Shown here in pieces: positions 10,037 to 19,368 of a stretch of DNA of 41,977 nt. The notes below the pieces were generated by a model. That model saw only the letters and a program-made list of their open reading frames with translations, was not told the origin of the DNA and searched no databases. This DNA comes from Burkholderiales bacterium. Its GTDB lineage: Bacteria; Pseudomonadota; Gammaproteobacteria; Burkholderiales; Burkholderiaceae_C. How positions within the stretch are numbered: the first letter of the stretch is position 1; the number at the start of each line of letters is the position of its first letter. The DNA lies in NCBI GenBank assembly GCA_028868995.1, contig JAGWTH010000035.1:1-41977 (forward strand). Reading direction: 5' to 3'. The translations under genes and the position numbers were made by a program.

Positions 10037-10094
10037 GCCGGCTTCCCCGCCGGCACTCTGGGCGATCACGGCCGCGCGCTCGACGCGCGCGGCC
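10037..10094 (-). promoter_or_regulatory. Expression-platform hairpins between the B12 riboswitch and btuB
   Basis: Just downstream of the B12 box is a perfect 10-bp inverted repeat GGCCGCGCGC with a 5-base loop (10070-10094). A second stem, GCCGGC with a 6-base loop, follows at 10037-10054. Neither is followed by a T-run, so simple intrinsic termination is unlikely. They may hide the btuB ribosome binding site or act in Rho-dependent control. The first arm directly abuts the aptamer, so a ligand-dependent switch in pairing is plausible. Confidence 0.5.
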
Positions 10095-10318
10095 ACCGTG
10101 TTGGCCGGTATCCGGGCTGGCGGAAGAACGTCCTTCGCCTTCCCAGGACCGCTGTTTCAGGCGGTCCCAGTGGCTTCGCGTGAGGGACGTGGCAGGCGTT
10201 GCGGCCTGCCTCCGCTTACCGTTGCGGGGGCAGCGCAGGTTGGCCCGTCGCGCGTGTGCGCTGGGGCGCCCTGCTTCCCGTTGAACTGCGGCATGCGAAC
10301 CACACCGCGAGCACCAAC
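10095..10318 (-). ncRNA. Cobalamin (B12) riboswitch controlling the btuB operon
   Basis: Read on the minus strand, the leader of btuB holds the conserved pieces of the cobalamin aptamer in the right order. These are GGTGCTCGCGGTG (10316-10304), AACGGGAA (10282-10275), the core GCCCCCGCAACGGTAA (about 10232-10217), CCACTGG, CTGGGAAGG, and the B12 box AGCCCGGATACCGGCC (about 10118-10103). When adenosylcobalamin or a related corrinoid binds, such elements normally shut down expression of the genes downstream. The whole btuB-to-cobQ series should respond to it. The ends are approximate. Confidence 0.95.
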
Positions 10319-10353
10319 GCGCGGATTCTAAAGCCTTCGCATTCACAAATCCC

Positions 10354-10366
10354 TACAATCTGCCAC
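10354..10366 (+). promoter_or_regulatory. -10 box placed for a near-leaderless transcript of the zapB-like gene
   Basis: TACAAT (10354-10359) ends 7 bases before the ATG at 10367, and no Shine-Dalgarno sequence lies between. A start site 7 bases after the box would leave one base or none before the ATG. No convincing -35 box is visible at the right distance. The same spacing recurs before several genes in this window. Confidence 0.45.
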
Positions 10367-10579
10367 ATGGCCAGCGGCTCCGCCCTCGATCCCCTCGTCG
10401 ACCGCGTCGAGCGCCTGCTCGTTCGCTACGAGGAGCTGCAGCGCACCAACGCGCTGCTCGCCGAGCAGGTGGAGCTGCTCACGCAGGAACGCGACTCGCT
10501 GAAGTCGCGCCTGTCCGCCGCCCGCGCGCGCGTGGACGCCCTGCTGGAACGCCTGCCCGACCTGAACACCCCCGCATGA
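10367..10579 (+). CDS. ZapB-like small coiled-coil protein preceding zapA
   Basis: This is a 70-residue cytoplasmic protein. Residues 8-60 form one continuous coiled coil rich in Leu, Glu and Arg (PLVDRVERLLVRYEELQRTN and onward). It overlaps zapA by 4 bases (ATGA). A short coiled-coil gene in exactly this place before zapA is common in beta- and gammaproteobacteria, and its product resembles ZapB, which links ZapA to the division site. The start is the only ATG before the coil and has no ribosome binding site (see the -10 box entry). A direct ZapB function is inferred from context. Confidence 0.78.
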   Translation: MASGSALDPLVDRVERLLVRYEELQRTNALLAEQVELLTQERDSLKSRLSAARARVDALLERLPDLNTPA

Positions 10580-10929
10580 AGCAGCTGGAAGTCCAGATCA
10601 TGGGCCAGAGCTACCTGCTCGGATGCCCGGAAGGCGGCGAGCAGCGCCTGCTGGAGGCCGTGGAGAAGGTCGACACCGCCATGTGCCGCATCCGCGATGC
10701 CGGCAAGGTCAAGGCGCGCGACCGCATCGCGGTGCTGGCGGCGCTCAACCTCGCCTTCGAAGCCGAACGCAACGCCTCGCAGCAGGCGCAGCAGCCGCCG
10801 GTGCAGGCGACCTTCGCCAACGGCGACGCCACGCTGACCGGCCTGCGCAACCTCGCCGACGACGTGCGGCTGGCGCAGCTGATGGTGCGGCTGGACAAGG
10901 CGCTGGGCGACGACGGCCGGCTGATCTAG
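10576..10929 (+). CDS. zapA: Cell division protein ZapA
   Basis: This 117-residue protein begins KQLEVQIMGQSYLLGCPEGG, the beta-strand head of ZapA. The long helix follows (EKVDTAMCRIRDAGKVKARDR, IAVLAALNLAFE), then a low-complexity Gln/Pro linker and a C-terminal helix. ZapA binds FtsZ and bundles protofilaments at the Z-ring. It is coupled to the upstream ZapB-like gene by an ATGA overlap. In many relatives a 6S RNA gene follows zapA; here the stop is only 18 bases from the 3' end of a group II intron and no 6S RNA is seen. Confidence 0.92.
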   Translation: MKQLEVQIMGQSYLLGCPEGGEQRLLEAVEKVDTAMCRIRDAGKVKARDRIAVLAALNLAFEAERNASQQAQQPPVQATFANGDATLTGLRNLADDVRLAQLMVRLDKALGDDGRLI

Positions 10930-10981
10930 CGGCGCCCATCACCCCCAATCGGGATAGGGGCCGATCGGTGATCGGGCCCCT

Positions 10982-11020
10982 CCCACACCACCCGGCATGC
11001 GGGTCCGCACCGGGCGGTTC
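10982..11020 (-). ncRNA. Domain V of the group II intron
   Basis: This hairpin of about 39 bases reads, on the minus strand, GAACCGCCCGG at its 5' side and CCGGGTGGTGTGGG at its 3' side, with GTGCGGACCCGCA at the tip. It holds the catalytic core of the ribozyme. Its arms pair well and its spacing to domain VI and the 3' splice site is normal, which suggests a working intron. Confidence 0.8.
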
Positions 11021-11032
11021 GAGAAGTTGAGG

Positions 11033-12484
11033 TCAGGAGAAACGAGGGACTCCCAGGCGATTGAAGTAGGCGACGGGCATGACGCGGTTCAAGCCCAGGG
11101 CGCTATTGCGCCACCAGCGTCGCGCGTTCCCGGCAATACGAGCAGCCAGGTCCACGCTCGCACCCAGCCGGCGTAGCTCGCGGAACATCGTCGTTCCGCG
11201 CCGCCACTGCCTCAGCTGTACCGCACGTAGCCGGTGCCGCAGCCATTCGTCCAGTTCACGCATGACCGTCGGGGTCTGCGTCAGCCGGAAGTACGCCTTC
11301 CAACCGGGCACATAGCCCCGCAGGTCTTCGGCGATCTGTTCGAGGCTGCGGCCCCGCGTGCGGCGCGTCAGCTGCCGGATGCGCTCGCGCATCTTTTCCA
11401 GGGCTTGTGTGGCCACCGCCCGCTTCACTTCGTCCTTGTACGCCCAGAAGCAGTAGCCCAGGAACTTGCGTCCCCAGACCTCCGCCACCGCCGTCTTGGA
11501 CTCGTTGACCTTCAGCGCCAGCCTCGCGTAGCAGACGCGCAGCGCTTGCAGCACCCGCTCACCCGCCTTGCGGCTGCTGACATAGACGTTGCAGTCGTCG
11601 GCGTAGCGCACGAACTTGTGTCCGCGCCGCTCCAGCTCCCGATCCACCCCGTCGAGCAGCACGTTGGCAAGCAGCGGGCTCAGCGGCCCGCCTTGCGGCG
11701 TGCCCTCGAGCCGCTCGCTGTGCACTCCGTGCGCCAGCATACCCGCCTGCAGGTAGCGGCGAATCAGCCGCAGCACCCGCTTGTCCGCGATCCGCTTGGC
11801 CAGCCGGTCCATCAGGATGTCGTGATTGACGCGGTCGAAGAACTTCTCCAGGTCCACGTCCACCACTACCCGATGCCCGGCCTGCACGTGCTGCTGCGCC
11901 TCCAACACCGCCCCGTGCGCGCTGCGCCCTGGCCGGAAGCCGTAGCTATGCTCGCTGAAGGTCGCGTCGATCAGCGGTTGCAGCACCTGCAGCAGTGCCT
12001 GCTGGATCAACCTGTCCACCACGGTCGGTATCCCCAGCTCGCGTGTCCCGCCACCCGGTTTCGGTATGCCCACCCGGCGCACCGGTCCTGGCATGTAGTT
12101 GCCATCGAGCAACCGCTGGCGGATTTCAGGCCACGCTGACTTGAGGTACTCGCCCGTTTGCGGCACCGTGCGTCCATCGACGCCGGCGCTGCCCTTGTTG
12201 GCCTTGACGCGTTTCCACGCCCGCAACAGGTTCTCCCGGCTCAACGCCTGCCCCAGCAGGTCGTCGGCCCCCCAGCCCGTTTGTGCGCTCCGCGCCGGCT
12301 CGGCTTCGTCGGTCACCGCATGCTGCGCGGCTGCACCGCGCCTCACTGCCGTGCCCCCGGGTCGCCCCGGCTTCTGACGCCCTGCCTTGCCAAGCGGCTC
12401 GTCTCGTGGCTGTCCTTCTCGTTCGGCCCTTCGTCGATTTGCACCGACTACTACGGCCTCTGCTGACTTCTCGCTCCGCCTCAT
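11033..12484 (-). CDS. Group II intron reverse transcriptase/maturase (LtrA family, class C type)
   Basis: This 483-residue intron-encoded protein splices and mobilises its own intron RNA. An Arg-rich N-terminal extension of about 75 residues comes first. The reverse transcriptase domain includes LGIPTVVDRLIQQALLQVLQ (150-169), SEHSYGFRPGRSAH, VVDVDLEKFFD (D209 and D211) and the catalytic FVRYADD (Asp296, Asp297). The thumb/maturase part ends in NRLGVPRFS. There is no obvious HNH endonuclease domain, as is normal for class C. The ATG at 12484 is preceded by AAAGGGTGA; a frame reaching 12559 lies in intron RNA domains. The stop is 12 bases before domain V, and no inactivating change is visible. 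Confidence 0.93.
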   Translation of the reverse strand: MRRSEKSAEAVVVGANRRRAEREGQPRDEPLGKAGRQKPGRPGGTAVRRGAAAQHAVTDEAEPARSAQTGWGADDLLGQALSRENLLRAWKRVKANKGSAGVDGRTVPQTGEYLKSAWPEIRQRLLDGNYMPGPVRRVGIPKPGGGTRELGIPTVVDRLIQQALLQVLQPLIDATFSEHSYGFRPGRSAHGAVLEAQQHVQAGHRVVVDVDLEKFFDRVNHDILMDRLAKRIADKRVLRLIRRYLQAGMLAHGVHSERLEGTPQGGPLSPLLANVLLDGVDRELERRGHKFVRYADDCNVYVSSRKAGERVLQALRVCYARLALKVNESKTAVAEVWGRKFLGYCFWAYKDEVKRAVATQALEKMRERIRQLTRRTRGRSLEQIAEDLRGYVPGWKAYFRLTQTPTVMRELDEWLRHRLRAVQLRQWRRGTTMFRELRRLGASVDLAARIAGNARRWWRNSALGLNRVMPVAYFNRLGVPRFS

Positions 12485-12784
12485 CAGCGTCACCCTTTCA
12501 GGCACAAGGCGAGATCTCCCCAGGTAAGGACGCGATCCTTCGTCGCACAGCCGCCGCATTTACGTCGCCTGGCCCTTGGCCACAAGAGCTTCGCAGTCTC
12601 ATGCCTGCTCGCCCTGGCCGGCGCCGCCTCGGATGCGGTTCGTGTACCTCGGCTCACGGTTTACGCTCCACGCTTCCTCTCCACGCTCGGTCGCCCTCAC
12701 GCAGTTGCGTTTCACTTGCCTCGCTGTGGCCAGCTCGGCCGGGGACTTGCACCCCGAAGATCGCGCCCATGCTGGGCGCACATG

Positions 12785-12810
12785 AAAAAAGCCGCCCGAA
12801 GGCGGCTTTC
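12785..12810 (-). terminator. Rho-independent terminator of the small lipoprotein gene; intron target
   Basis: On the minus strand an 8-bp stem AAGCCGCC / GGCGGCTT with a TTCG tetraloop (12808-12789) runs straight into a T-run (12790-12785). It lies 20 bases after the lipoprotein stop. The group II intron begins 3 bases later, and the hairpin and T-run are the recognition feature for that class of intron. Confidence 0.92.
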
Positions 12811-12829
12811 GCTTGCAAGCGCTCCGTGC

Positions 12830-13036
12830 TTACTTGGCGGCGGAGGCGCCGGAAGCGGCCGGGGCGGCAGCTTCGGACGCGGCAGCAGCCGGGGCGGCGG
12901 CGCCGGAAGCGGCCGGGGCGGGCGCCGGGGCGGCGGCCGGGGCGGGAGCGGGAGCAGGCGCCGGCTCTTCCTTCTTGCCGCAGGCGGCCAGGGCAGCAGC
13001 GGCGATCAGCGTGGCCAGAACGAGCGATTTCTTCAT
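12830..13036 (-). CDS. Small Ala/Pro-rich lipoprotein of unknown function
   Basis: This 68-residue product has a textbook lipoprotein signal: MKKSLVLATLIAAAALAAC, lipobox LAAC with Cys19. A charged GKKEE follows, then a low-complexity tail of Ala, Pro, Ser and Gly to the end. No folded domain is present, so it probably acts as a membrane-anchored spacer or has no defined structure. AAGGAA precedes the ATG at 13036, and a longer frame to 13132 would lack this. A TATAAT box sits at 13149-13144 on the minus strand. A Rho-independent terminator follows, so it is a single-gene unit. Confidence 0.75.
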   Translation of the reverse strand: MKKSLVLATLIAAAALAACGKKEEPAPAPAPAPAAAPAPAPAASGAAAPAAAASEAAAPAASGASAAK

Positions 13037-13143
13037 TTCAGGTTCCTTGTAGGGATGGGACGCAATTTCCGGAAAGTGTCCATGCGGTCGAAGCCGCAGG
13101 TAACCGAGTGGAAAGGCTCGAGCCCTTCCCAACTCAGCCCGAA

Positions 13144-13184
13144 ATTATAGCGTCCAAAAGTTCGCTCCTGGGGATTACCAGGAG
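13144..13184 (-). promoter_or_regulatory. Promoter of the small lipoprotein gene with an upstream inverted repeat
   Basis: The minus strand carries a perfect TATAAT (13149-13144) about 108 bases before the lipoprotein ATG. Just upstream is the 7-bp inverted repeat CTCCTGG / CCAGGAG with a 6-base gap (13165-13184), which overlaps the expected -35 position. It could be an operator, or a weak terminator for the gene ending at 13199. No good -35 hexamer was found. Confidence 0.45.
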
Positions 13185-13198
13185 ATAGGGAACTTTCC

Positions 13199-13693
13199 TC
13201 AGAGGCCCAGCGTCGTGGCCGGGAAGGCCGGCGTCGCCTTCTGCAGCCAGGCGTCGAGCAGCTCGCGCAAGGCCACCCGGCGCTCCGGCTCGCTGCCGCA
13301 CCAGCCGATGCTGCGGTCGATGTCGCGCCGCTCCAGCACCCAGTGCGGGCTCCAGACCGCGCTGGGCAGGTCCAGCGGGTCCGCCGAGGGGCAGGCGCTC
13401 GCCGCGACGATGTGCGACCACATGCCGCGCCATTGGACGAAGCGCGCATGCTGGCGCACCACGGCGTCGTAGCGCCGCGCGAGCAGCACCATGGAGCGGC
13501 CGCTCGCGGACCAGGCCTGCAGCGCCTCGGCGACCGCGCGCTCGCCCAGGGGCCAGTCCTCGAAGCTCGCGTCGCTCAGCACGATCTCGCGCCAGCCCTC
13601 GCGCGCCGCGGTGGCGAGTGCGTCGCGCACCAGCTGGCGGAAGGCCTCGCGCCCCTCGAAGCGGCGGTCCGGCAGCGGCGCCGCCGTGCTCAC
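13199..13693 (-). CDS. Unidentified 164-residue protein coupled to a cupin oxygenase gene
   Basis: I do not recognise this family with confidence. The product is soluble, with no signal or membrane segment. It has alternating helices and strands (WREIVLSDASFEDWPLGE, RSMVLLARRYDAVVRQHARF) and several conserved-looking Trp and His residues. The GTG start at 13693 overlaps the stop of the cupin gene by 4 bases (GTGA), so the two are translationally coupled and may work together. A much longer upstream frame is only the antisense shadow of neighbouring genes. Confidence 0.7.
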   Translation of the reverse strand: MSTAAPLPDRRFEGREAFRQLVRDALATAAREGWREIVLSDASFEDWPLGERAVAEALQAWSASGRSMVLLARRYDAVVRQHARFVQWRGMWSHIVAASACPSADPLDLPSAVWSPHWVLERRDIDRSIGWCGSEPERRVALRELLDAWLQKATPAFPATTLGL

Positions 13694-14823
13694 CGCCGCC
13701 CCCCCTCGGAGTGCAGCCAGCCGGCCTCGCACCAGGACGCCAGCAGCTCGCGGGCGGCCTCGCTCGCGCCCTCCAGGTCGCCGGCATCGAGGCGGCGCCG
13801 GTCGGCCAGGCGACGCATCAGGGCGGCATCGCGCCCCGCGGCGCGCCAGGCCTCGCCGTTGATGAACACGTGCCGGCCGTCGTGCAGCATGCGCGTGCGC
13901 GCATCGAGCACCACGGAGCGCAGGCGGCGCGGCGCCGCGGCGGACTCGAACCAGACGCTCGGCTTGGGCTCGGTGAGGTATTCGCCCAGCGCGCGCTGCA
14001 GGGCCTGCGGGTCCCTCAGCGCGGAGGCCAGCGCCTCGCGCGCGAACTGCACCATCGCCTCGGGGATCTCGCCCGGGCGCCCGGTGGCCGGCTGGCCGGG
14101 GTCGCGGTACAGGTGCGGCTCGCCCTCCGCCTGCGCGGCCTCGTCGGCGATGCGCTGCAGCAGCTCGCGCGCCAGCTCCGCGCGGGCCGGGGCGCGGAAG
14201 CCGATCGAGTAGGTCTGGCACTCGCCCTCGGCGATGCCGTCGTGCGCGTAGCGCGGCGGCAGGTACAGCATGTCGCCCGGCTCCAGCACGAATTCCTGCT
14301 CGGGCTCGAAGCGCGCCAGGATCTTCAGCGGCACGCCCTCCTGCAGTGCGAGGTCGCGCTGGCGGCCGATGCGCCAGCGGCGCCGGCCCTGCGCCTGCAG
14401 CAGGAACACGTCGTAGCTGTCGAAATGCGGGCCGACGCCGCCGCCGTCGGTGGCGTAGCTGATCATCAGGTCGTCCAGGCGCGCGGCGGGCAGGAAGGAG
14501 AAGCCGTGCAGCAGGTCGTGCACGGCGCCCACGTGCAGGTCCACGCCCTGGACCAGAAGCGTCCAGTCCGGGCGCTTCAGCGGCGGCAGCGCACGCCGCT
14601 GCAAGGGCCCTCGCCGCAGCTGCCAGTGGGCGCCGTCGCGCACGACCAGGCGCGACTCCACCTCGTCGCGGGCCGCGAGCGCGAACAGCTCGCGCGGCGG
14701 CAGCAGCGCCTGGAAGCCGGGAAGGGCCTGGCGCACCAGCAGGGGCTTCTTCTGCCAGTGCTTCTTCATGAACTGGGCCGGGGTCAGGCCGCCCAGCAGG
14801 GCCGAGGGTCGCGTGATGTCCAT
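13690..14823 (-). CDS. JmjC/cupin 2-oxoglutarate oxygenase, ribosomal protein hydroxylase (RoxA/YcfD-like)
   Basis: This 377-residue protein has the Fe(II) facial triad of the ribosomal oxygenases: H133 and D135 in GPHFDSYDVF and H194 in LPPRYAHDG. It opens with LGGLTPAQFMKKHWQKKPLL, typical of the family. A C-terminal winged-helix-like part (from about residue 300) follows. The E. coli homologue hydroxylates an Arg of ribosomal protein L16 (uL16). The ATG at 14823 is 28 bases from the start of the divergent FKBP gene. The C-terminal part encodes an ordinary dimerisation module and the length is normal. Confidence 0.88.
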   Translation of the reverse strand: MDITRPSALLGGLTPAQFMKKHWQKKPLLVRQALPGFQALLPPRELFALAARDEVESRLVVRDGAHWQLRRGPLQRRALPPLKRPDWTLLVQGVDLHVGAVHDLLHGFSFLPAARLDDLMISYATDGGGVGPHFDSYDVFLLQAQGRRRWRIGRQRDLALQEGVPLKILARFEPEQEFVLEPGDMLYLPPRYAHDGIAEGECQTYSIGFRAPARAELARELLQRIADEAAQAEGEPHLYRDPGQPATGRPGEIPEAMVQFAREALASALRDPQALQRALGEYLTEPKPSVWFESAAAPRRLRSVVLDARTRMLHDGRHVFINGEAWRAAGRDAALMRRLADRRRLDAGDLEGASEAARELLASWCEAGWLHSEGGRR

Positions 14824-14839
14824 GGGCGGTTCGAGCTGC

Positions 14840-14849
14840 GACAATTGTC
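14840..14849. promoter_or_regulatory. Palindromic GACAATTGTC, a possible -10 box on both strands
   Basis: This perfect 10-bp palindrome lies in the 28-base gap between the divergent cupin and FKBP genes. It offers GACAAT as a -10 box in each direction. On the plus strand the box ends 6 bases before the FKBP ATG (leaderless spacing); on the minus strand it ends 20 bases before the cupin ATG. An almost identical arrangement occurs at 25413-25424. No strong -35 boxes were found. Confidence 0.5.
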
Positions 14850-14851
14850 CT

Positions 14852-15346
14852 ATGGAAATCACACCCCACTGCGTCGTCGCGCTGACCTGGACCCTGAAGG
14901 ACACGCTGGGCGAGGAGCTCGACCGGCTGGATGAGCCGGTGGAGTTCCTGGTGGGTGGCCGCGACCTGCTGGCCAAGATCGAGGAGGCGCTGCAGGGCCA
15001 CGAGCCCGGCGACCGCCTCGACCTGCACCTGGAGCCCGCCGACGCCTTCGGCGACTACGACGAGAAACGGGTCTTCCTGGAGCCGCGCGCCCTGTTCCCG
15101 CGGGAGCTGGAGGAAGGCATGACCTACGAGAGCCTGCCGGCCGGCGCCACCAGCCAGGACGCGCCACCCGGCCTGCTGTACACCGTCACCGAGATCTACC
15201 CGGAGCACGTGGTGCTCGACGGCAACCACCCGCTCGCGGGCATCGCCCTGCGCCTGCACCTGAAGGTGGAGGCCGTGCGCGAAGCCACCGAGGAGGAAGT
15301 GGGCCAGGGCACGTTGGGCACCGGCTTCTTCCGCATCGGCGACTGA
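14852..15346 (+). CDS. SlyD-like FKBP-type peptidyl-prolyl isomerase
   Basis: This 164-residue cytoplasmic protein has the short FKBP domain split by an inserted chaperone (IF) domain: LDRLDEPVEFLVGGRDLLAK, then EEALQGHEPGDRLDLHLEPADAFGDYDEKRV, then the insert, then HPLAGIALRLHLKVEAVREAT. It speeds cis-trans isomerisation of X-Pro bonds in folding proteins. The His/Cys-rich metal-binding tail of E. coli SlyD is absent. The ATG at 14852 lacks a ribosome binding site and sits 6 bases after a -10-like GACAAT. Confidence 0.9.
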   Translation: MEITPHCVVALTWTLKDTLGEELDRLDEPVEFLVGGRDLLAKIEEALQGHEPGDRLDLHLEPADAFGDYDEKRVFLEPRALFPRELEEGMTYESLPAGATSQDAPPGLLYTVTEIYPEHVVLDGNHPLAGIALRLHLKVEAVREATEEEVGQGTLGTGFFRIGD

Positions 15347-15380
15347 AGCAGCCCCGCCCCCTCCGCCCCGGGCGGGACTT

Positions 15381-15827
15381 TCAGTGTTTTCCGGTGGAAC
15401 CGTAGCCGCCGGCGCCGCGCTCGGTCGGCGGGAACTCGTCGACCACGCGGAAGGACGCCTGCACCACCGGCACGATCACCAGCTGCGCCAGGCGCTCCAT
15501 GGGCTGCAGCGTGAAGGCGGTGTCGCTGCGGTTCCAGGCGCTCACCATCAGCTGGCCCTGGTAGTCGCTGTCGATCAGGCCCACCAGGTTGCCCAGCACG
15601 ATGCCGTGCTTGTGGCCCAGGCCCGAGCGCGGCAGGATCAGCGCGGCGTAGCCCGGGTCCCGGATCCACATCGCGATGCCGGTGGGCACGAGCTGCCAGG
15701 CGTTGGGCGCCAGCGTCAGCGGCGCATCCAGGCAGGCGCGCAGGTCCAGCCCGGCGCTGCCGGGCGTGGCATAGGTGGGCAACTGGTCCGCCAGGCGCGG
15801 ATCGAGGATCTTGACGTCGACTTGCAT
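15381..15827 (-). CDS. dut: dUTP diphosphatase
   Basis: This 148-residue trimeric dUTPase hydrolyses dUTP to dUMP and pyrophosphate. The five family motifs are in order: [39 protein letters not shown] with the catalytic Asp, [11 protein letters not shown], and the flexible C-terminal P-loop-like [12 protein letters not shown] that closes on the nucleotide. It starts 9 bases after the coaBC stop and is probably co-transcribed with it, an arrangement shared with many proteobacteria. Confidence 0.97.
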   Translation of the reverse strand: MQVDVKILDPRLADQLPTYATPGSAGLDLRACLDAPLTLAPNAWQLVPTGIAMWIRDPGYAALILPRSGLGHKHGIVLGNLVGLIDSDYQGQLMVSAWNRSDTAFTLQPMERLAQLVIVPVVQASFRVVDEFPPTERGAGGYGSTGKH

Positions 15828-15836
15828 CTCGGGGGC

Positions 15837-17051
15837 TCAGGCGGTCAGGCGGCGGGCGATCTCGGCCACCAGCCGGCGCGCGCATTCGATCTTGGAGGCG
15901 CGGGGCAGCTCGGTGACGCCCTGGTCGTCGACCAGCAGCATCTGGTTGTCGTCCTGGCCGAAGGTGAGCGGGCCGATGTTGCCCACCAGCAGCGGGATGC
16001 CCTTGCGCTCGCGCTTGGCCTTGGCGTGCTTCACCAGGTCGTGGCTCTCGGCCGCGAAGCCGACGCAGAACAGCGCTCCGCTCTTCGCGCGCGCGCCCTT
16101 CGCCACGGTGGCGAGGATGTCCGGGTTCTCGGTGAAGGCGACCGTGGGCGCGCTGCCGCTGCCGTCCTTCTTGATCTTGTGATCCGCCTCGCTGACCGGG
16201 CGCCAGTCGGCCACCGCCGCGGCGGCGATGAAAATGTCGGCCCGCGGCGTCTCGGCCTCGGTCGCGGCCAGCATGTCGCGCGCCGACTTCACGTCGATGC
16301 GGCGCACGCCGCGCGGCGTGGGCACGCCCACCGGGCCGGCCACCAGCGCCACCTCGGCGCCGGCCTCGCGCGCCGCGCGGGCGATGGCGAAACCCATCTT
16401 GCCCGAGGAATGGTTGGTGATGCCGCGGATCGGGTCGAGCGCCTCGAAGGTCGGGCCGGCCGTGATCACCACCTTGCGTCCGGCCAGCAGCTTGGGCTGG
16501 AAGAACGCAACGATGTCCTCCAGCAGCTCCTGCGGCTCCAGCATGCGGCCGTCGCCCGTCTCGCCGCAGGCCTGGAAGCCCGTGCCCACGCCCAGGATGG
16601 TGGCGCCGTCGGCGGCCAGCTGCACCAGGTTGCGCTGGGTCGCGGGATGCGCCCACATCTCGCGGTTCATCGCCGGCGCGATGAGCAGCGGCACCGTGGC
16701 GATCGGCCGCGCCAGGCACATCAGCGACAGCAATTCGTCCGCCCGCCCATGGACCAGCCTGGCCATGAAGTCGGCGCTGCAGGGGGCGATCACGATTGCG
16801 TCGGCCTGCCGCGACAGGTTGATGTGCGGCATGTTGTTCGCCTCGCGCGGGTCCCACTGCGAGGTATGGACCGGCCGCCCCGACAGGGCCTGCATGGTCA
16901 CCGGCGTGATGAACTGCTCGGCCGCCTCGGTCATCACCACCTGCACCGTCGCGCCCTCCTTGACGAAGGCGCGGCACAGCTCCGCGGACTTGTAGCAGGC
17001 GATGCCGCCCGTCAGGCCCAGGACGATGTGCTTGCCGGCGAGGTCGTTCAT
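15837..17051 (-). CDS. coaBC: Bifunctional phosphopantothenoylcysteine decarboxylase / phosphopantothenate-cysteine ligase
   Basis: This 404-residue bifunctional enzyme carries out steps two and three of coenzyme A synthesis. The N-terminal flavoprotein CoaC domain has LGLTGGIACYKSAELCR, SADFMARLVHGRADEL-type segments and PAMNREMW. The C-terminal CoaB domain begins VVITAGPTFEALDPIRGITNHSSGKMG and includes KIKKDGS and NPDIL. The ATG at 17051 was chosen; a TTG 9 bases upstream is possible. The start has no ribosome binding site, and a -10-like TACACT lies 8 bases before it (17065-17060). Confidence 0.96.
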   Translation of the reverse strand: MNDLAGKHIVLGLTGGIACYKSAELCRAFVKEGATVQVVMTEAAEQFITPVTMQALSGRPVHTSQWDPREANNMPHINLSRQADAIVIAPCSADFMARLVHGRADELLSLMCLARPIATVPLLIAPAMNREMWAHPATQRNLVQLAADGATILGVGTGFQACGETGDGRMLEPQELLEDIVAFFQPKLLAGRKVVITAGPTFEALDPIRGITNHSSGKMGFAIARAAREAGAEVALVAGPVGVPTPRGVRRIDVKSARDMLAATEAETPRADIFIAAAAVADWRPVSEADHKIKKDGSGSAPTVAFTENPDILATVAKGARAKSGALFCVGFAAESHDLVKHAKAKRERKGIPLLVGNIGPLTFGQDDNQMLLVDDQGVTELPRASKIECARRLVAEIARRLTA

Positions 17052-17059
17052 GGGGCGCA

Positions 17060-17065
17060 AGTGTA
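17060..17065 (-). promoter_or_regulatory. -10-like box close to the coaBC start
   Basis: TACACT on the minus strand ends 8 bases before the coaBC ATG, leaving a predicted leader of about two bases. No Shine-Dalgarno sequence is visible. This is the same spacing seen before other genes in the window. Confidence 0.35.
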
Positions 17066-17128
17066 CTGAGCCGCGGCTCGAGACGGTGGAGCCGGTCTGG
17101 CCGTCCGTGTTTGGGGCCGTCGTCCGTC

Positions 17129-17155
17129 TTCAGGGCGGGCTGGCGGTTCAGGGCG

Positions 17156-17164
<9 letters not shown>
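17129..17164 (+). repeat. Tandem 18-bp direct repeat
   Basis: TTCAGGGCGGGCTGGCGG (17129-17146) is followed at once by a second copy with one mismatch (17147-17164). It sits at the outer left edge of the large inverted duplication. Confidence 0.85.

Positions 17165-19367
<2,203 letters not shown>

Positions 19368-19368
<1 letters not shown>

Larger units (their letters stand above)
10948..12781 (-). mobile_element. Group IIC intron with an intact reverse transcriptase
   Basis: The intron reads on the minus strand. Its 5' end is GTGCGCCCAGCATGGGCGC (from 12781), followed by GGGGTGCAAGTCCCC. Domains I-IV include the open reading frame. Domain V is the hairpin at about 11020-10982 (GAACCGCCCGG...CCGGGTGGT), and domain VI follows to a 3' end near CCCGAT (about 10948). 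The length is about 1.83 kb. The 5' splice site lies three bases (CAT) behind the T-run of a Rho-independent terminator, the preferred target of class C introns, and the protein also resembles class C enzymes. Both ends look intact, so it may be mobile. The exact 3' base is uncertain by one or two. Confidence 0.88.

Noticed and set aside
7261..10056. A 931-codon minus-strand fusion covering the signal-less binding protein
   Set aside because: The upstream two thirds are out of frame with btuB; a strong ribosome binding site fixes the start at 8070.
10930..10947. 6S RNA (ssrS) expected after zapA
   Set aside because: Only 18 bases separate zapA from the intron, and the sequence beyond the intron is the lipoprotein terminator; nothing resembles 6S RNA.
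12830..13036. Tandem-repeat surface protein in the Ala/Pro-rich tail
   Set aside because: The tail is low-complexity sequence without a regular repeat unit, in a short lipoprotein.
13199..15259. A single 686-codon minus-strand protein
   Set aside because: The real product is the last 164 codons, from a GTG overlapping the cupin stop; the rest is a shadow of the cupin and FKBP genes.
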